Assembly (NCBI GenBank): GCA_963668115.1
Contig: OY764147.1
Span: forward strand, 1 to 64,000
Origin: Plut-88900 sp963668115
Lineage (GTDB): Bacteria > Chloroflexota > Dehalococcoidia > Plut-88900
DNA length: 64,000 bases
Direction: 5' to 3'
The translations under genes were made by a program, and so were the position numbers. Under the pieces are notes generated by a model, which was given only the letters and a program-made list of their open reading frames with translations, was not told the DNA's origin and made no database searches. Below are positions 45,004 through 53,535 of this stretch, piece after piece. Positions within the stretch are counted from its first letter, which is position 1. Each line of letters begins with the position of its first letter.

Positions 45004-46254
45004 GTGACTTCCACCTACGCCCCCACCCCCACCTACCCCCGCTACCGATGGGTCGTTCTAACGTCTTGGATGTTGCCCCATCTCTGGAGCTTTGTCTTCC
45101 TCTCCAGCCTCGGGCTCATGCTCCCCAGCATCCGGGAGGAGCTTGGACTTACTGGTATCCAGGAAGGCCTGTTGGGAGGCGCATCCCAGCTGGCCAACAT
45201 CCTCCTTGCAGTCCCCTTCGGCTGGTTCCTCAGCCGATTCAACCCCAAGCACATCACCACTATCAGCCTGTTCTGCGCAGCCACCTTCATCTTCTTCCAG
45301 GCGTGGGCGCCCTTTTACATCCTGCTGCTCCTGGGCAGATTCCTATACGGCGTCACCGCCGTCGCCCGAGAACCGGCCTGGGTCATGCTCATTCGCCGCT
45401 GGGTGCCGCCTCGGGAGATAGTAATTGCCAACACCATGGGCAACTTCATGTGGGGCTTCGTGGCCCTCGGCATTATGGCCGTGCCCCTGCTAATCAGGAT
45501 ACTGGATGATAGCTGGCGCAACGCATCCTACGTTATTGGATTGAGTCTCCTGGTTCTGAACTTCGGATGGCTATTCCTAGGCCGGGACGGCAAGGACCTG
45601 GAAACCGCCGTAAAGGCCCCCGTAGAACGCATTAACCCATTCGCTATCGTCAAACGCTACAAGGAACTCTGGTTTCTTGCTTTCGGGATGTTCGGCCAGG
45701 GCATCAACTTCACCGGGTTCTCAACCTTCTGGCCCAGCTTCCGCCTCGACCACTTCGGCATGTCGGAGCTCGAGTCCTCCGTGGTGATGGGCATTGGAGG
45801 CCTTTTCACCTCCTTCACCGGCCTAACCGTGGGACTCTACGTGAGCCGAAAAGGCGGCAAGAGGACCGTGCTCATCCTTTCGGGGTTCATCCTTGTCGCT
45901 TCGTCAATGGGGCTGCTCTGGGTGGGCCCCTTGTGGATTCTGGTATTGCTGTTTATGGTGCAGAGCCTCGGTTGGACCTTCTTCCCTGCCGCCACCACCA
46001 TCCCTTACGAACTCCCGGGCATTAAGCCCCGGGAAACCGTCGTTGCCATCTCCGCCCTTTTCATGTCCCTGTGGGGTGGCGCTTTCTTTGGCCCCATAAT
46101 CTCGGGGGTCATCCAGGACATAACCTCGGACGTCCGACTCGCCATAACCATCACCAGCATGGCCCCTCTGTTCATGACCATTGCCGGTCTCCTGCTGTCC
46201 AGGAAGTGGGACCTGCCTCCCTCCGCCGAGCGCTCCTCCCCCACCCCCGACTAA
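45004..46254 (+). CDS. MFS transporter
   Basis: 416 residues with about 12 membrane helices. The N-terminal half shows GLTGIQEGLLGGASQLANIL and the loop motif GWFLSRFNPKH. RFLYGVTAVAREPAWVMLIR follows, the equivalent of the conserved R-x-x-G region in helix 4. The C-terminal half has LYVSRKGGKRTVLILSG, the second RKGGKR-type loop. It probably carries an organic acid or a product of the neighbouring catabolic enzymes; the substrate is not deducible. GTG start at 45004. Convergent with the flavin oxidoreductase gene (8-nt gap). Confidence 0.88.
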   Translation: MTSTYAPTPTYPRYRWVVLTSWMLPHLWSFVFLSSLGLMLPSIREELGLTGIQEGLLGGASQLANILLAVPFGWFLSRFNPKHITTISLFCAATFIFFQAWAPFYILLLLGRFLYGVTAVAREPAWVMLIRRWVPPREIVIANTMGNFMWGFVALGIMAVPLLIRILDDSWRNASYVIGLSLLVLNFGWLFLGRDGKDLETAVKAPVERINPFAIVKRYKELWFLAFGMFGQGINFTGFSTFWPSFRLDHFGMSELESSVVMGIGGLFTSFTGLTVGLYVSRKGGKRTVLILSGFILVASSMGLLWVGPLWILVLLFMVQSLGWTFFPAATTIPYELPGIKPRETVVAISALFMSLWGGAFFGPIISGVIQDITSDVRLAITITSMAPLFMTIAGLLLSRKWDLPPSAERSSPTPD

Positions 46255-46262
46255 TCCCCCCG

Positions 46263-47249
46263 TTACCCCACCTTTGCCATCACATCCTTGGCGAAGGACT
46301 CCACCTGCTCCATCATCTCGGGTATCGAGTCCCCTGCGATGTGCAGCGCATTCACGTGGTCGATGCCATTGTCCTTTACACGGCTGATCTTCTCCCCCAC
46401 CTCATCCACCGTCCCGATCCAGTTCTGCTCAACGATGGAATCCAAGGAGAACCCCTTGGCCAGACGGAACTGCCCCTGCAGGCTGTTGCGGTAATGCTCG
46501 ACAGCCTCCTCGTGGGTCGCTCCTAGGCTCAGCTCACCCTCCGCGATGACGTGGACTTCATCCAGGCTCCTGCCTTGCTCTTCCAGCAAAGGCTCAAGCT
46601 CGTCAATCGCGCTTCGCCCCGCCGCCCCCGCGGTAAACAACCCGTTCCCCCACTTCGCTATCCGTTGCAGAGCGTCCGGGTTACGACCCGGCGCGTACAT
46701 GGGCAGCGGGTTTTGCACCGGCTTCGGGTAGATTTCCACGTCACTGAACTCCACGTACTTCCCGGAGTAGCTGACCGTCCGCTGCGAATGGTCGAACAGG
46801 TGGTGCAGGGCCTCCATCTTCTCATCTAACATGCGGCCCCTGTGTACCTTCCGCATCCTGGGCTGGACCATCTCGAACTCCGCCCGGTTACCGAGCCCTA
46901 TCCCGAATGCAACCCTTCCGTTGCTGAAGTGGTCCAGTGTAGTTATCTGCCGAGCCAATATCACCGGGTCCCGATAGGGAATCAGGATTACACCCGTGCC
47001 CAGGACTATCTTCTCTGTCACCGCCGCCAGGTAAGACAGAGACACGATAAGCTCGTACCAGTTGGGTGGATCGGGGTCTTCCAGGGGCGAAACTCCCGGG
47101 GCCAGGGTCATGAAGTCGGTGCCCCAGACGGTGTGATAGCCCAGCTTCTCTGCGTCCTGCACGATCTTGACTATCTCCTGCGGCCCGGCAAAGGGCACCG
47201 GAACGAACACTGCCTCTCGGCTGGTCGGGATTTCCATATCATATTTCAT
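46263..47249 (-). CDS. LLM-class flavin-dependent oxidoreductase 1
   Basis: 328 residues of the bacterial-luciferase-like TIM-barrel family using FMN or F420. It contains AEKLGYHTVWGTDFMTLAPG, IVLGTGVILIPYRDPVILAR, LDHFSNGRVAFGIGLGNRAE and QNPLPMYAPGRNPDALQRIA, all standard positions. The start has GGAGG upstream. It is divergent from the amidohydrolase at 47387. The substrate is unknown; the family includes alkane, nitrilotriacetate and F420 oxidoreductases. Confidence 0.87.
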   Translation of the reverse strand: MKYDMEIPTSREAVFVPVPFAGPQEIVKIVQDAEKLGYHTVWGTDFMTLAPGVSPLEDPDPPNWYELIVSLSYLAAVTEKIVLGTGVILIPYRDPVILARQITTLDHFSNGRVAFGIGLGNRAEFEMVQPRMRKVHRGRMLDEKMEALHHLFDHSQRTVSYSGKYVEFSDVEIYPKPVQNPLPMYAPGRNPDALQRIAKWGNGLFTAGAAGRSAIDELEPLLEEQGRSLDEVHVIAEGELSLGATHEEAVEHYRNSLQGQFRLAKGFSLDSIVEQNWIGTVDEVGEKISRVKDNGIDHVNALHIAGDSIPEMMEQVESFAKDVMAKVG

Positions 47250-47337
47250 AGTACCGTTCCTCCAGGGTAATTGGCTGCTGGCCGTGGTCGTGGGGTGTAT
47301 CGATTCTATTGTCGGGGTCGGGGGCCGTCAATCGTAC

Positions 47338-47343
47338 TATAAT
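47338..47343 (+). promoter_or_regulatory. Possible -10 box ahead of amidohydrolase 3
   Basis: A perfect TATAAT 43 nt before the ATG at 47387. A TTGTCG at 47309-47314 is 23 nt upstream, too far for a standard promoter, so only the -10 is proposed. Confidence 0.3.
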
Positions 47344-47386
47344 GCACTCAATACACTCAGCCATTTCATCCCCGGAGGCATACCAG

Positions 47387-48484
47387 ATGGCACAGATGAA
47401 AGTGATTTCCGGCGACTCCCATGTCCAGGAACCCAGGGACATGTACACGGAACGCTTGCCGGGAGAGTACCTGTCCCGACTCCCCCACTTCATAGAAGAG
47501 GACGGTGCCAAATACAGGGTCGTTGAGGGCCGAAAGCCCCGACGCCTGGACATCGCCGAGGCCCGGGAAACCGAGGAAGACCGAGTCCGCGAATTCCGGG
47601 ACGACGACTCGGGAGGCAGGAACATTGAGCGCCGGCTCGCTGACCTGGAGCTGGACGGCATCTACGGCGAGATCATCTACCCCAACGAGACCCTCGGCGT
47701 CCACCAGTCCCCCGACCCTTCATACCAGTTCGCCGTCGCCCAGGCCTATAACGACTGGGCCATAGACCTCTTCCAGGGCCACCTGCACCGTTTCGTACCC
47801 GTTGGCGTAATTCCCATCACGGACATCCCCGCTGCAGTTAAGGAAGTGGAAAGAGTCGGCAAGCTGGGCTACAAAGCAGTGAAGATACCCATCGCAGTCA
47901 GGGGTCGGCCCTACAATCAGCCCGAGTACGAACCTCTCTGGCAGGCCGTCGACGACGCCGGCCTCGTCCTCAACCTCCACGCCTTCACAGATGCCAATGA
48001 CAACTACCCCGAAGACTGGGGCCAGGAGGAGGGCTTCGGGGGGGCGCTCAATTTCATGGTTATGAGCATGGCCGCCGGACAGGAGCCCGCTTCCATGCTC
48101 ATCAGTTCCGGGATGCTGGAGCGACACCCGAACATAAACCTCGGCGTCATCGAATGCGGCGCGGGGTGGCTGGCCTGGCTCCTCTACGCCCTGGACGAGC
48201 AGGCCGAGAAGAAGCACATGTGGATATCTCCCAAGCTGTCTATGAAGCCCAGCGAGTACTTCCGCCGCCAGGGCCATGTCACCTTCGGCGACGACCCCGT
48301 CGCCCTTCTCACCATCCCCGTCCTCGGCGACGACTGCCTCGTCTGGGGTAGCGACTACCCCCACGACGAGGGCACCTTCCCCAACTCCCAGGAGGTCATC
48401 GAAAGGACCTTCCAGGGCGTCAGCGAGGAATCCAAGCGCAAGATAGTCTACGGCAACGCCGCCCGCATCTACGGCTTCGGATAA
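47387..48484 (+). CDS. Amidohydrolase-family protein (Amidohydro_2) 3
   Basis: 365 residues from the ATG at 47387, chosen because GGAGG (47374-47378) lies 8 nt upstream and homology starts at MAQMKVISGDSHVQEPRDMY. The barrel contains LNLHAFTDANDNYPEDWGQE, VIECGAGWLAWLLYALDEQ and the C-terminal WGSDYPHDEGTFPNS. It is the third paralog in the window, with the same single-His first motif. The longer open frame upstream has no family similarity. Confidence 0.87.
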   Translation: MAQMKVISGDSHVQEPRDMYTERLPGEYLSRLPHFIEEDGAKYRVVEGRKPRRLDIAEARETEEDRVREFRDDDSGGRNIERRLADLELDGIYGEIIYPNETLGVHQSPDPSYQFAVAQAYNDWAIDLFQGHLHRFVPVGVIPITDIPAAVKEVERVGKLGYKAVKIPIAVRGRPYNQPEYEPLWQAVDDAGLVLNLHAFTDANDNYPEDWGQEEGFGGALNFMVMSMAAGQEPASMLISSGMLERHPNINLGVIECGAGWLAWLLYALDEQAEKKHMWISPKLSMKPSEYFRRQGHVTFGDDPVALLTIPVLGDDCLVWGSDYPHDEGTFPNSQEVIERTFQGVSEESKRKIVYGNAARIYGFG

Positions 48485-48518
48485 GGTGGATGAGTTGCGG
48501 TTGGCGAGTGTTTGGCTT

Positions 48519-48550
48519 TACGTTGACAGTGGCTATAACGTAGGTAGAAT
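48519..48550 (+). promoter_or_regulatory. hicBA promoter with overlapping palindromic operator
   Basis: TTGACA (48523-48528) and TAGAAT (48545-48550) with 16-nt spacing. A perfect inverted repeat TACGTT (48519-48524) and AACGTA (48537-48542) with a 12-nt centre spans the -35 and spacer. This suits autorepression by the HicB protein or HicAB complex. Confidence 0.6.
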
Positions 48551-48574
48551 CCGCAAACGAACAGGAGGCGGATA

Positions 48575-48925
48575 ATGAGCTATTTGGTGCTGACCTTTCA
48601 ATTCGAGCCGGAGGATAGCTGCTGGTTCGGTAAGTGCGTGGAGTTGGGTACGGCAACCTCGGCTGAATCATTGGAACAGTTGGAGGAAGAGCTGAGAGAC
48701 CTGGTAGGCCTGCATTTGGTCACCTTAGAGGAGACAGGACGGCTGACACAGGTGCTTGAGGATTGGGGAGTAAGACTGTATTCGGACGTGCCCGCGGAAA
48801 CTTCTATGAGCTTGCCGGTAAGCCCCTGGGACAATGGGCGAGAACTACGCCTTTTCCAGCCACAGATGTTCACTTTGCCGGCCGTGCAGGACACATCGCC
48901 AGTCGTAGCTTCTCTACATGGTTGA
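48575..48925 (+). CDS. hicB: HicB-like antitoxin
   Basis: 116 residues: YLVLTFQFEPEDSCWFGKCV then ELGTATSAESLEQLEEELRD, the partial RNase-H-like HicB fold with its 'C-x-E-LGT-x-T-x-G/A-x-S-x-x-E' motif. The C-terminus lacks an obvious helix-turn-helix. It overlaps the hicA start by 8 nt. Antitoxin preceding toxin is a common HicB-A order. AGGAGG lies upstream of the ATG. Confidence 0.8.
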   Translation: MSYLVLTFQFEPEDSCWFGKCVELGTATSAESLEQLEEELRDLVGLHLVTLEETGRLTQVLEDWGVRLYSDVPAETSMSLPVSPWDNGRELRLFQPQMFTLPAVQDTSPVVASLHG

Positions 48926-49175
48926 CCTTCCCGCGCTGTCATCGAGAGAACTGATGACCCTTCTGAGATACGACGGTTGGGAGGAGGGACGAAACACCAG
49001 GCACGGAGTTGCGTTCAAGAAGTTGGTGGAGGGTGAGATAAGGACAACAATCGTACCCTATAATCGTAAGTCTCTAGGGACAAAGACTCTTCATCAGATA
49101 CTGGGGAGACAGCAGACTGGAATGGGTAGGCAAGGATTGCTCGATCTAATAGAAAGGCGTAGGCGGGGCTGCTAG
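48918..49175 (+). CDS. hicA: HicA-like mRNA interferase toxin
   Basis: 85 residues, a dsRBD-like fold with the family pattern SSRELMTLLRYDGWEEGRNT followed by the catalytic His in RHGVAFKK and the strand IRTTIVPYNRKSLGTKTLHQ. HicA cleaves mRNA on ribosomes and is neutralised by HicB. It is translationally coupled to hicB. Confidence 0.82.
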   Translation: MVDLPALSSRELMTLLRYDGWEEGRNTRHGVAFKKLVEGEIRTTIVPYNRKSLGTKTLHQILGRQQTGMGRQGLLDLIERRRRGC

Positions 49176-49203
49176 AGTCAAAAGTGCGGGATCAAAACAT
49201 CAC

Positions 49204-49240
49204 GCCAATATCCGAATACGGATGCAAGCACCGAACTGGG
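49204..49240 (+). pseudogene. Truncated fmdB-like 5' end
   Basis: Encodes TPISEYGCKHRTGG, nearly the first residues of the FmdB protein at 50056 (MPIYEYGCKQCAGL), with the DNA AATATCCGAATACGGATGCA resembling GATATACGAATACGGGTGCA there. No start codon and no further homology. The two copies bracket vapBC. Confidence 0.45.
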
Positions 49241-49246
49241 GGCAGA

Positions 49247-49666
49247 TCAATACAGCAAACGAGGCCCTTCAGGCTCCACCAACACCGCCCCTTTCATACG
49301 GGACAGTTTGCGGTCGAAGGTGTGCAGGGGTCCGGCCCCCTCCCGCACCGCCGCCGTCAGAATCATCAGGTCCGCGAACTCAGCCCCTCCCTCCCCGTAA
49401 CGGTACGCCGCTGCTGCCACTTCCTCCGAACGCTCAACCACAATGCTCTCTGACGCCGTCAGCTCCACCAGTGTCTCCGAAATTTGGGCGCGTGAGAACC
49501 GGTAGACCCGTTTCAGCACCCACGCTATCTCTACCATCGACTCCCGGCAGATGAAGCCCGGATTCTCGGGGGTAAACCCTTCCACCAGCGCTCGCGCCGC
49601 CTCTGCCTGCTCCGGGTTGTCCCGCACCAGGTAGCGTACGATCACGTTGGTGTCGAGTGCGACCAT
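49247..49666 (-). CDS. vapC: VapC-type PIN-domain toxin
   Basis: 139 residues. The PIN nuclease acidic residues appear in order: ALDTNVIVRYLVRD (Asp5), RESMVEIAWVL (Glu), EFADLMILTAA (Asp) and TFDRKLSRM (Asp). It is an RNase toxin that usually targets tRNA or rRNA. Its start overlaps the end of vapB by 25 nt. Confidence 0.88.
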   Translation of the reverse strand: MVALDTNVIVRYLVRDNPEQAEAARALVEGFTPENPGFICRESMVEIAWVLKRVYRFSRAQISETLVELTASESIVVERSEEVAAAAYRYGEGGAEFADLMILTAAVREGAGPLHTFDRKLSRMKGAVLVEPEGPRLLY

Positions 49667-49896
49667 CTTTCGGCGGCCTCCTCGGCTATGGCCCTGTCCA
49701 TGCTCTCAAGCGTCGCGGGCGGGCCATCGTACTGTAGTCTGCCGTATAGTTGGCTGATGGGCCTTACGGGCATAATCAGTACGCCATGGTCCAGGATGAC
49801 GTAGCGCACTTTGTCTCCTGCCTTCACCTCCAGAGACTCCCTGATGGCTTTCGGCAGTGTAGTTTGCCCTTTCACGGTTATGCTGGATTCGAACAT
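49642..49896 (-). CDS. vapB: AbrB/SpoVT-type antitoxin (VapB)
   Basis: 84 residues. The swapped-hairpin DNA-binding domain is SSITVKGQTTLPKAIRESLE followed by VKAGDKVRYVILDHGVLIMP; the C-terminal tail (TLESMDRAIAEEAAERW) should wrap the toxin. It overlaps vapC and is preceded by a good promoter. Confidence 0.88.
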   Translation of the reverse strand: MFESSITVKGQTTLPKAIRESLEVKAGDKVRYVILDHGVLIMPVRPISQLYGRLQYDGPPATLESMDRAIAEEAAERWSHSTPT

Positions 49897-49939
49897 GGCG
49901 ATCTCTCCACTTCAGATGACATCCCTGCTGTCGCCTTGG

Positions 49940-49969
49940 AATATACATCTTTGTAATGCCAACTGTCAA
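49940..49969 (-). promoter_or_regulatory. vapBC promoter
   Basis: On the minus strand TTGACA (49969-49964) and TATATT (49945-49940) are separated by 18 nt, ending about 44 nt before the vapB start. Confidence 0.6.
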
Positions 49970-50055
49970 TAGGTAAGGCGTTGCCTCTGCTGTTGACATT
50001 TACAGTATCATGTCCCCATTCAGCAATTGGACCTGATGGCGCCACCAATACTGTC

Positions 50056-50397
50056 ATGCCGATATACGAATACGGGTGCAAACAGTGCGCGGGCCTGACC
50101 AGCTACTTCACCCGCAAGTACGAAATCCCCGACACCGTCCCCTGCGATAACTGCGGGAGCGGTGATACTTGGAAGCTCGTATCCCTGAGCAACTACCGGT
50201 TCCCGACCAAGCACAAGTACAGCGAGGACTTCGTGGAGAAGTCCATGCCCTTCCTAAAGAGCCGCAAGGAGCTAAAGGGCGTCTTCGAAAAGGAAACCGG
50301 TGAGTCCGACGAAGCCAAGGCCATGAAGATGAGTGACCAGATCGGCTCCCAGATTGACCGCGTCATCCACAAGCAGCTCTCAGACATGAACCGCTAA
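50056..50397 (+). CDS. FmdB-family zinc ribbon protein
   Basis: 113 residues. It starts MPIYEYGCKQCAGLTSYFTR, with the zinc ribbon C-x-x-C in GCKQC and PCDNCGSGDTWKLVSL. The C-terminal half is helical and charged. FmdB proteins are putative regulators first noted near formamidase genes; their role is unclear. The start at 50056 is fixed by the conserved MPIYEY opening. The window has no amidase gene nearby. Confidence 0.82.
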   Translation: MPIYEYGCKQCAGLTSYFTRKYEIPDTVPCDNCGSGDTWKLVSLSNYRFPTKHKYSEDFVEKSMPFLKSRKELKGVFEKETGESDEAKAMKMSDQIGSQIDRVIHKQLSDMNR

Positions 50398-51665
50398 CCC
50401 CCCACCCCCCTCTACCCGTCATTCCCGCCTCTTTAACCCGTCATTCCCACGGAGGTGGGAATCCATCCCTCCGAAACACTCACCCTACAACCCCGCAACT
50501 CATCCCTCCCCCCCGTCATCCCCGCCTCCTTTGCCGTCATTCCGGCCCCCGAGCCGGAATCTATCCCGCGGAGTGAGGTGTCCCCTCCCCCGTAGGGGTG
50601 CCCCTTGTGGGTACGCTGGGGTGGGGCCGCTCACCCTGAGCCTGTCGAAGGGTCGAGCGGGGGGGGCGGCCCACACCGGCCAACCCGTCGCGTATCCCCC
50701 CAAACCCGTACATTTGCTTGACACACCTGAGCAAAGGCGTTATCATACCCTGCGTCCGAACAAACAGTCTCGTTATCTAAGGAGGAACCGCACAACCCAG
50801 GGGAACCAACCCCGGCGCCCGAGAGGACTCAACGTCCAAGCCCATCCCAAGGGTCTTAACCCGGCCCGCGGCACAAGCGAAAACGCCATCTCCTCTCCTG
50901 GCGCCCGGAGGACTCAACGCCCTAGCCCATCCCAATGCCTATCCCCTCCCTCCCGTAGGAACGATCGGCCGGTCGCCCCCCTTTCGAGGAGAGAAGGTTG
51001 CGGCACAAGCGAACTGCGCCATCTCCTCCACCCCAGACCCGACCCATGCCCTTCCCCTGACCCCCAGGCGATGGAAAGACGCCCTGGAGCACGACCTAAG
51101 GAGCGGAACGGGGCAGCCCGTAGCCGAGGTCCGCTCGGCTCTCCGTCCGCTTCATCAAATCAAACTGGGCCGTCCGCCACTCCGGGTTCCTGGATACAGG
51201 CGGCGAACCGGAAACCCCATACTCCTGCGGGGGGATATGACTCTGGACATACCCCTTACTGCATGCCCATGCAGCGCAGCCAACCCGTTTATTGGAACCT
51301 GTGACGGATGACGGACCCGTATGTCCGCCTACACAGCCAGATCTAGGCAGCGGCGGAGGGACGTCCCCAGCCCTGGGACGCCTCCATGCCGACACTAAAG
51401 ATAGGGGCTTCTGCCGGCCGCGGTCCCTTCCTGCCCCTGGGGCGGGAGTGGACTGGCTGACCCCGTACGGCCGGGCCAGCGACACCCTACGGGGTCACCG
51501 CTCCAGGTGCGTCTCCATCGCCGACCCAAAACCCAACAGACAGAACCAAAACCCCACCCCCCACAACTGAATACCCAAGCCCGACGGCTCCTGGCCGTGC
51601 CCGTATCAGGGAACAGGATCATCCCGCTGGAGACCTGAATCCCCTAGCCCCGGATTTACCGGCCT
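50398..51665. other. Gene-free, repeat-rich region
   Basis: 1.27 kb with no supported gene. It contains REP-like palindromes (50439-50560), a CACCCTGAGCCTGTCGAAGG element (about 50632-50657) and two diverged copies of a longer unit. The first runs about 50811-50898 and the second about 50900-51030. They share GGCGCCCG..GAGGACTCAACG, AGCCCATCCCAA, GCGGCACAAGCGAA and GCCATCTCCTC. Long open frames here are low-complexity Pro/Ser/Arg translations of C-rich DNA. Confidence 0.6.
50439..50562. repeat. REP-like palindromes (CGTCATTCC family)
   Basis: Two perfect hairpins: ATTCCCAC (50443-50450) with GTGGGAAT (50455-50462), and ATTCCGGC (50539-50546) with GCCGGAAT (50553-50560). Both are preceded by CGTC. 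The element downstream of hsdR near 12091 is related. Confidence 0.65.
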
Positions 51666-52868
51666 TTAGACCACCCCCTGCCCCGCCAGCTCCCCGACCT
51701 TCGCCTCGTCGTATCCCAGGATCTCAGCCAGAACCTCGGATGTGTGCTGGCCCAGCAATGGCGCAGCCGTAACCGTTGTCGGTGAGTCCGACATCTGGAT
51801 CGGAGAGCCCAACGTCCTGAACTTCCCCAGCTTGGGATGGTCGATATCCACTATCATCCCCCGCTCAATCAGGTGTGGGTCCGTATGGATGTCCTGCGGG
51901 TTCAGGCAAGCCCCCACTATCACCCCCGCCCCTCCCAGGATCTTCATCACGTCATGCTTCGTATGCTGGGTAGTCCAAGCCTCGATCATCTCCGTGATCT
52001 CGTCGTTGTACGCCCACCGCTTCCTGGAATCCGAAAGCCGCTCATCCCCGATAAGGTCTTCCCTGCCGATGGTCTCCAGGATCGTCTCCCATGCGCCGGC
52101 GGGCCCTTCGTCGGCGTATATAAAGGCGTAATCGTCGGGGCCGCCCGGTGCACACTTGTATACCCAGGAAGGGGCTTTTCCCCTGTGGTATGAACCCCGT
52201 ATATGGATGTCGGGGTCTTCGTAGTAGCGCATCATCCCCACCCTGGCGAAGTTCACCATCGCGTCCTGCATCGACACCTCAATGCTCTGCCCCCGACCCG
52301 TCCGCTCTCTCTGGTACAGCGCGGCAGTTATCCCGAGAGCCGCGTGGTACCCAGTCCCGATATCCCCGAATGACACGCTGATCGGAAGGGGAGGCCCGTC
52401 CGGATAGCCATTGGTCGCATAGCACCCGCCCGTGGCCTGAGCCACCATGTCGAAAGCCTTGAAGTGACTGTACGGCCCGTAGGTCCCGAAACCCTTCAAC
52501 CTCATCAGTATCACCCTAGGGTTCACCCCCGAGAGAACCTCGTATCCCAGGCCCAACCTTTCCAATGTGCCGGGGCCCATGTTTTCCGCCACCACGTCCG
52601 ACTGTTTCAGTAGGTCGAAGAATATCGCCTTGCCCTCTTCGCTTTTCAGGTTCAGCGTGATGCTCCGCTTGTTACAGTTGAGGATGATGAAATAGTAGCT
52701 GTCTACGTCTTCCTTCCTTGGAGTGCTCTGCCGACCGGGATCACCCCGCCCCGGTGCCTCCACCTTGATCACGTCCGCCCCAAGCCAGGCTAGAGCTTGG
52801 GTACAGGTAGTACCCGCTTCATATTGCGTGAGGTCCAGGATCCTAACGCCCTTGAGTGCCTGGTCCAT
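51666..52868 (-). CDS. CaiB/BaiF-type (class III) CoA-transferase
   Basis: 400 residues: LKGVRILDLTQYEAGTTCTQ near the start, DVIKVEAPGRGDPGR, NCNKRSITLNLKSEEGKAIF, and the region with the nucleophilic Asp in SVSFGDIGTGYHAALGITAA. These match formyl-CoA or carnitine CoA-transferase relatives that move CoA between organic acids. It fits the catabolic surroundings. The acceptor acid cannot be told. Divergent from the DUF309 gene. Confidence 0.9.
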   Translation of the reverse strand: MDQALKGVRILDLTQYEAGTTCTQALAWLGADVIKVEAPGRGDPGRQSTPRKEDVDSYYFIILNCNKRSITLNLKSEEGKAIFFDLLKQSDVVAENMGPGTLERLGLGYEVLSGVNPRVILMRLKGFGTYGPYSHFKAFDMVAQATGGCYATNGYPDGPPLPISVSFGDIGTGYHAALGITAALYQRERTGRGQSIEVSMQDAMVNFARVGMMRYYEDPDIHIRGSYHRGKAPSWVYKCAPGGPDDYAFIYADEGPAGAWETILETIGREDLIGDERLSDSRKRWAYNDEITEMIEAWTTQHTKHDVMKILGGAGVIVGACLNPQDIHTDPHLIERGMIVDIDHPKLGKFRTLGSPIQMSDSPTTVTAAPLLGQHTSEVLAEILGYDEAKVGELAGQGVV

Positions 52869-52969
52869 GAGTCGCCTCCCAGTCGTGCTTTGGAGCCTGT
52901 CAACACTTTGCCAAGTATGTTATTGGCCTCGCTCGCGAGCGTCAATCTGGAGCGGTTATCATTGGGAGC

Positions 52970-53473
52970 GTGGACAATGCGCCCGTGACAACCCCTCCCG
53001 ACCTACCCTCATGGCCCCCCCGACGCCAGCGGCGCCGCACCGACATGCTCTGGCTCGAAAAGCTCGAGTTCGTCGGGCTGACTCCCTATCGGCACGCCTT
53101 CCCCGACTCACCTCCCATCCACCTCACCAATGCCATCGACCAGTTCAATACCGGCCTCTTCTGGGACTGCCACGAGACCCTCGAAGACCTCTGGCGCTCG
53201 ACACCATACCCGCTCCGCCACTTCTACCAGGCCATCATCAAGATAGCCGTCGGCCTTCACCACGCCGACAGACACAACGCCAAAGGCGCCCGTAACAAGC
53301 TCTCCGAGGGCCTGCGCCTCCTCAAACCCTTCACCCCTACATTCCTGGGCCTGAACACCGGCGCCCTGGCATATGACGTTCAAGACTGGCTCAATGTCCT
53401 TGAACAAGGCCCCCGACTAGACTGGATGGAGTTGGACAAGAGGAGAAGGCCCATCGCCAGGACCGAGGATTAA
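52970..53473 (+). CDS. DUF309 domain protein
   Basis: 167 residues. The core AIDQFNTGLFWDCHETLEDL, WRSTPYPLRHFYQAIIKIAV and GLHHADRHNAKGARNKLSEG is DUF309, a helical fold of unknown function with a conserved H-E-x-LE-x-LW motif. GTG start at 52970; the N-terminal Pro-rich 60 residues are not part of the domain. It stands alone. Confidence 0.75.
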   Translation: MDNAPVTTPPDLPSWPPRRQRRRTDMLWLEKLEFVGLTPYRHAFPDSPPIHLTNAIDQFNTGLFWDCHETLEDLWRSTPYPLRHFYQAIIKIAVGLHHADRHNAKGARNKLSEGLRLLKPFTPTFLGLNTGALAYDVQDWLNVLEQGPRLDWMELDKRRRPIARTED

Positions 53474-53535
53474 CCCAGTCTTAAGGAAAAGACTCGACGC
53501 ACCGCGTCGGGCCCTCTGCCTAAAGCCTTGCTAAA

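Noticed and set aside
50531..51304. 257-codon open frame in the repeat region
   Set aside because: Low-complexity Pro/Ser/Arg translation of C-rich repeats, no start signal, no family pattern.
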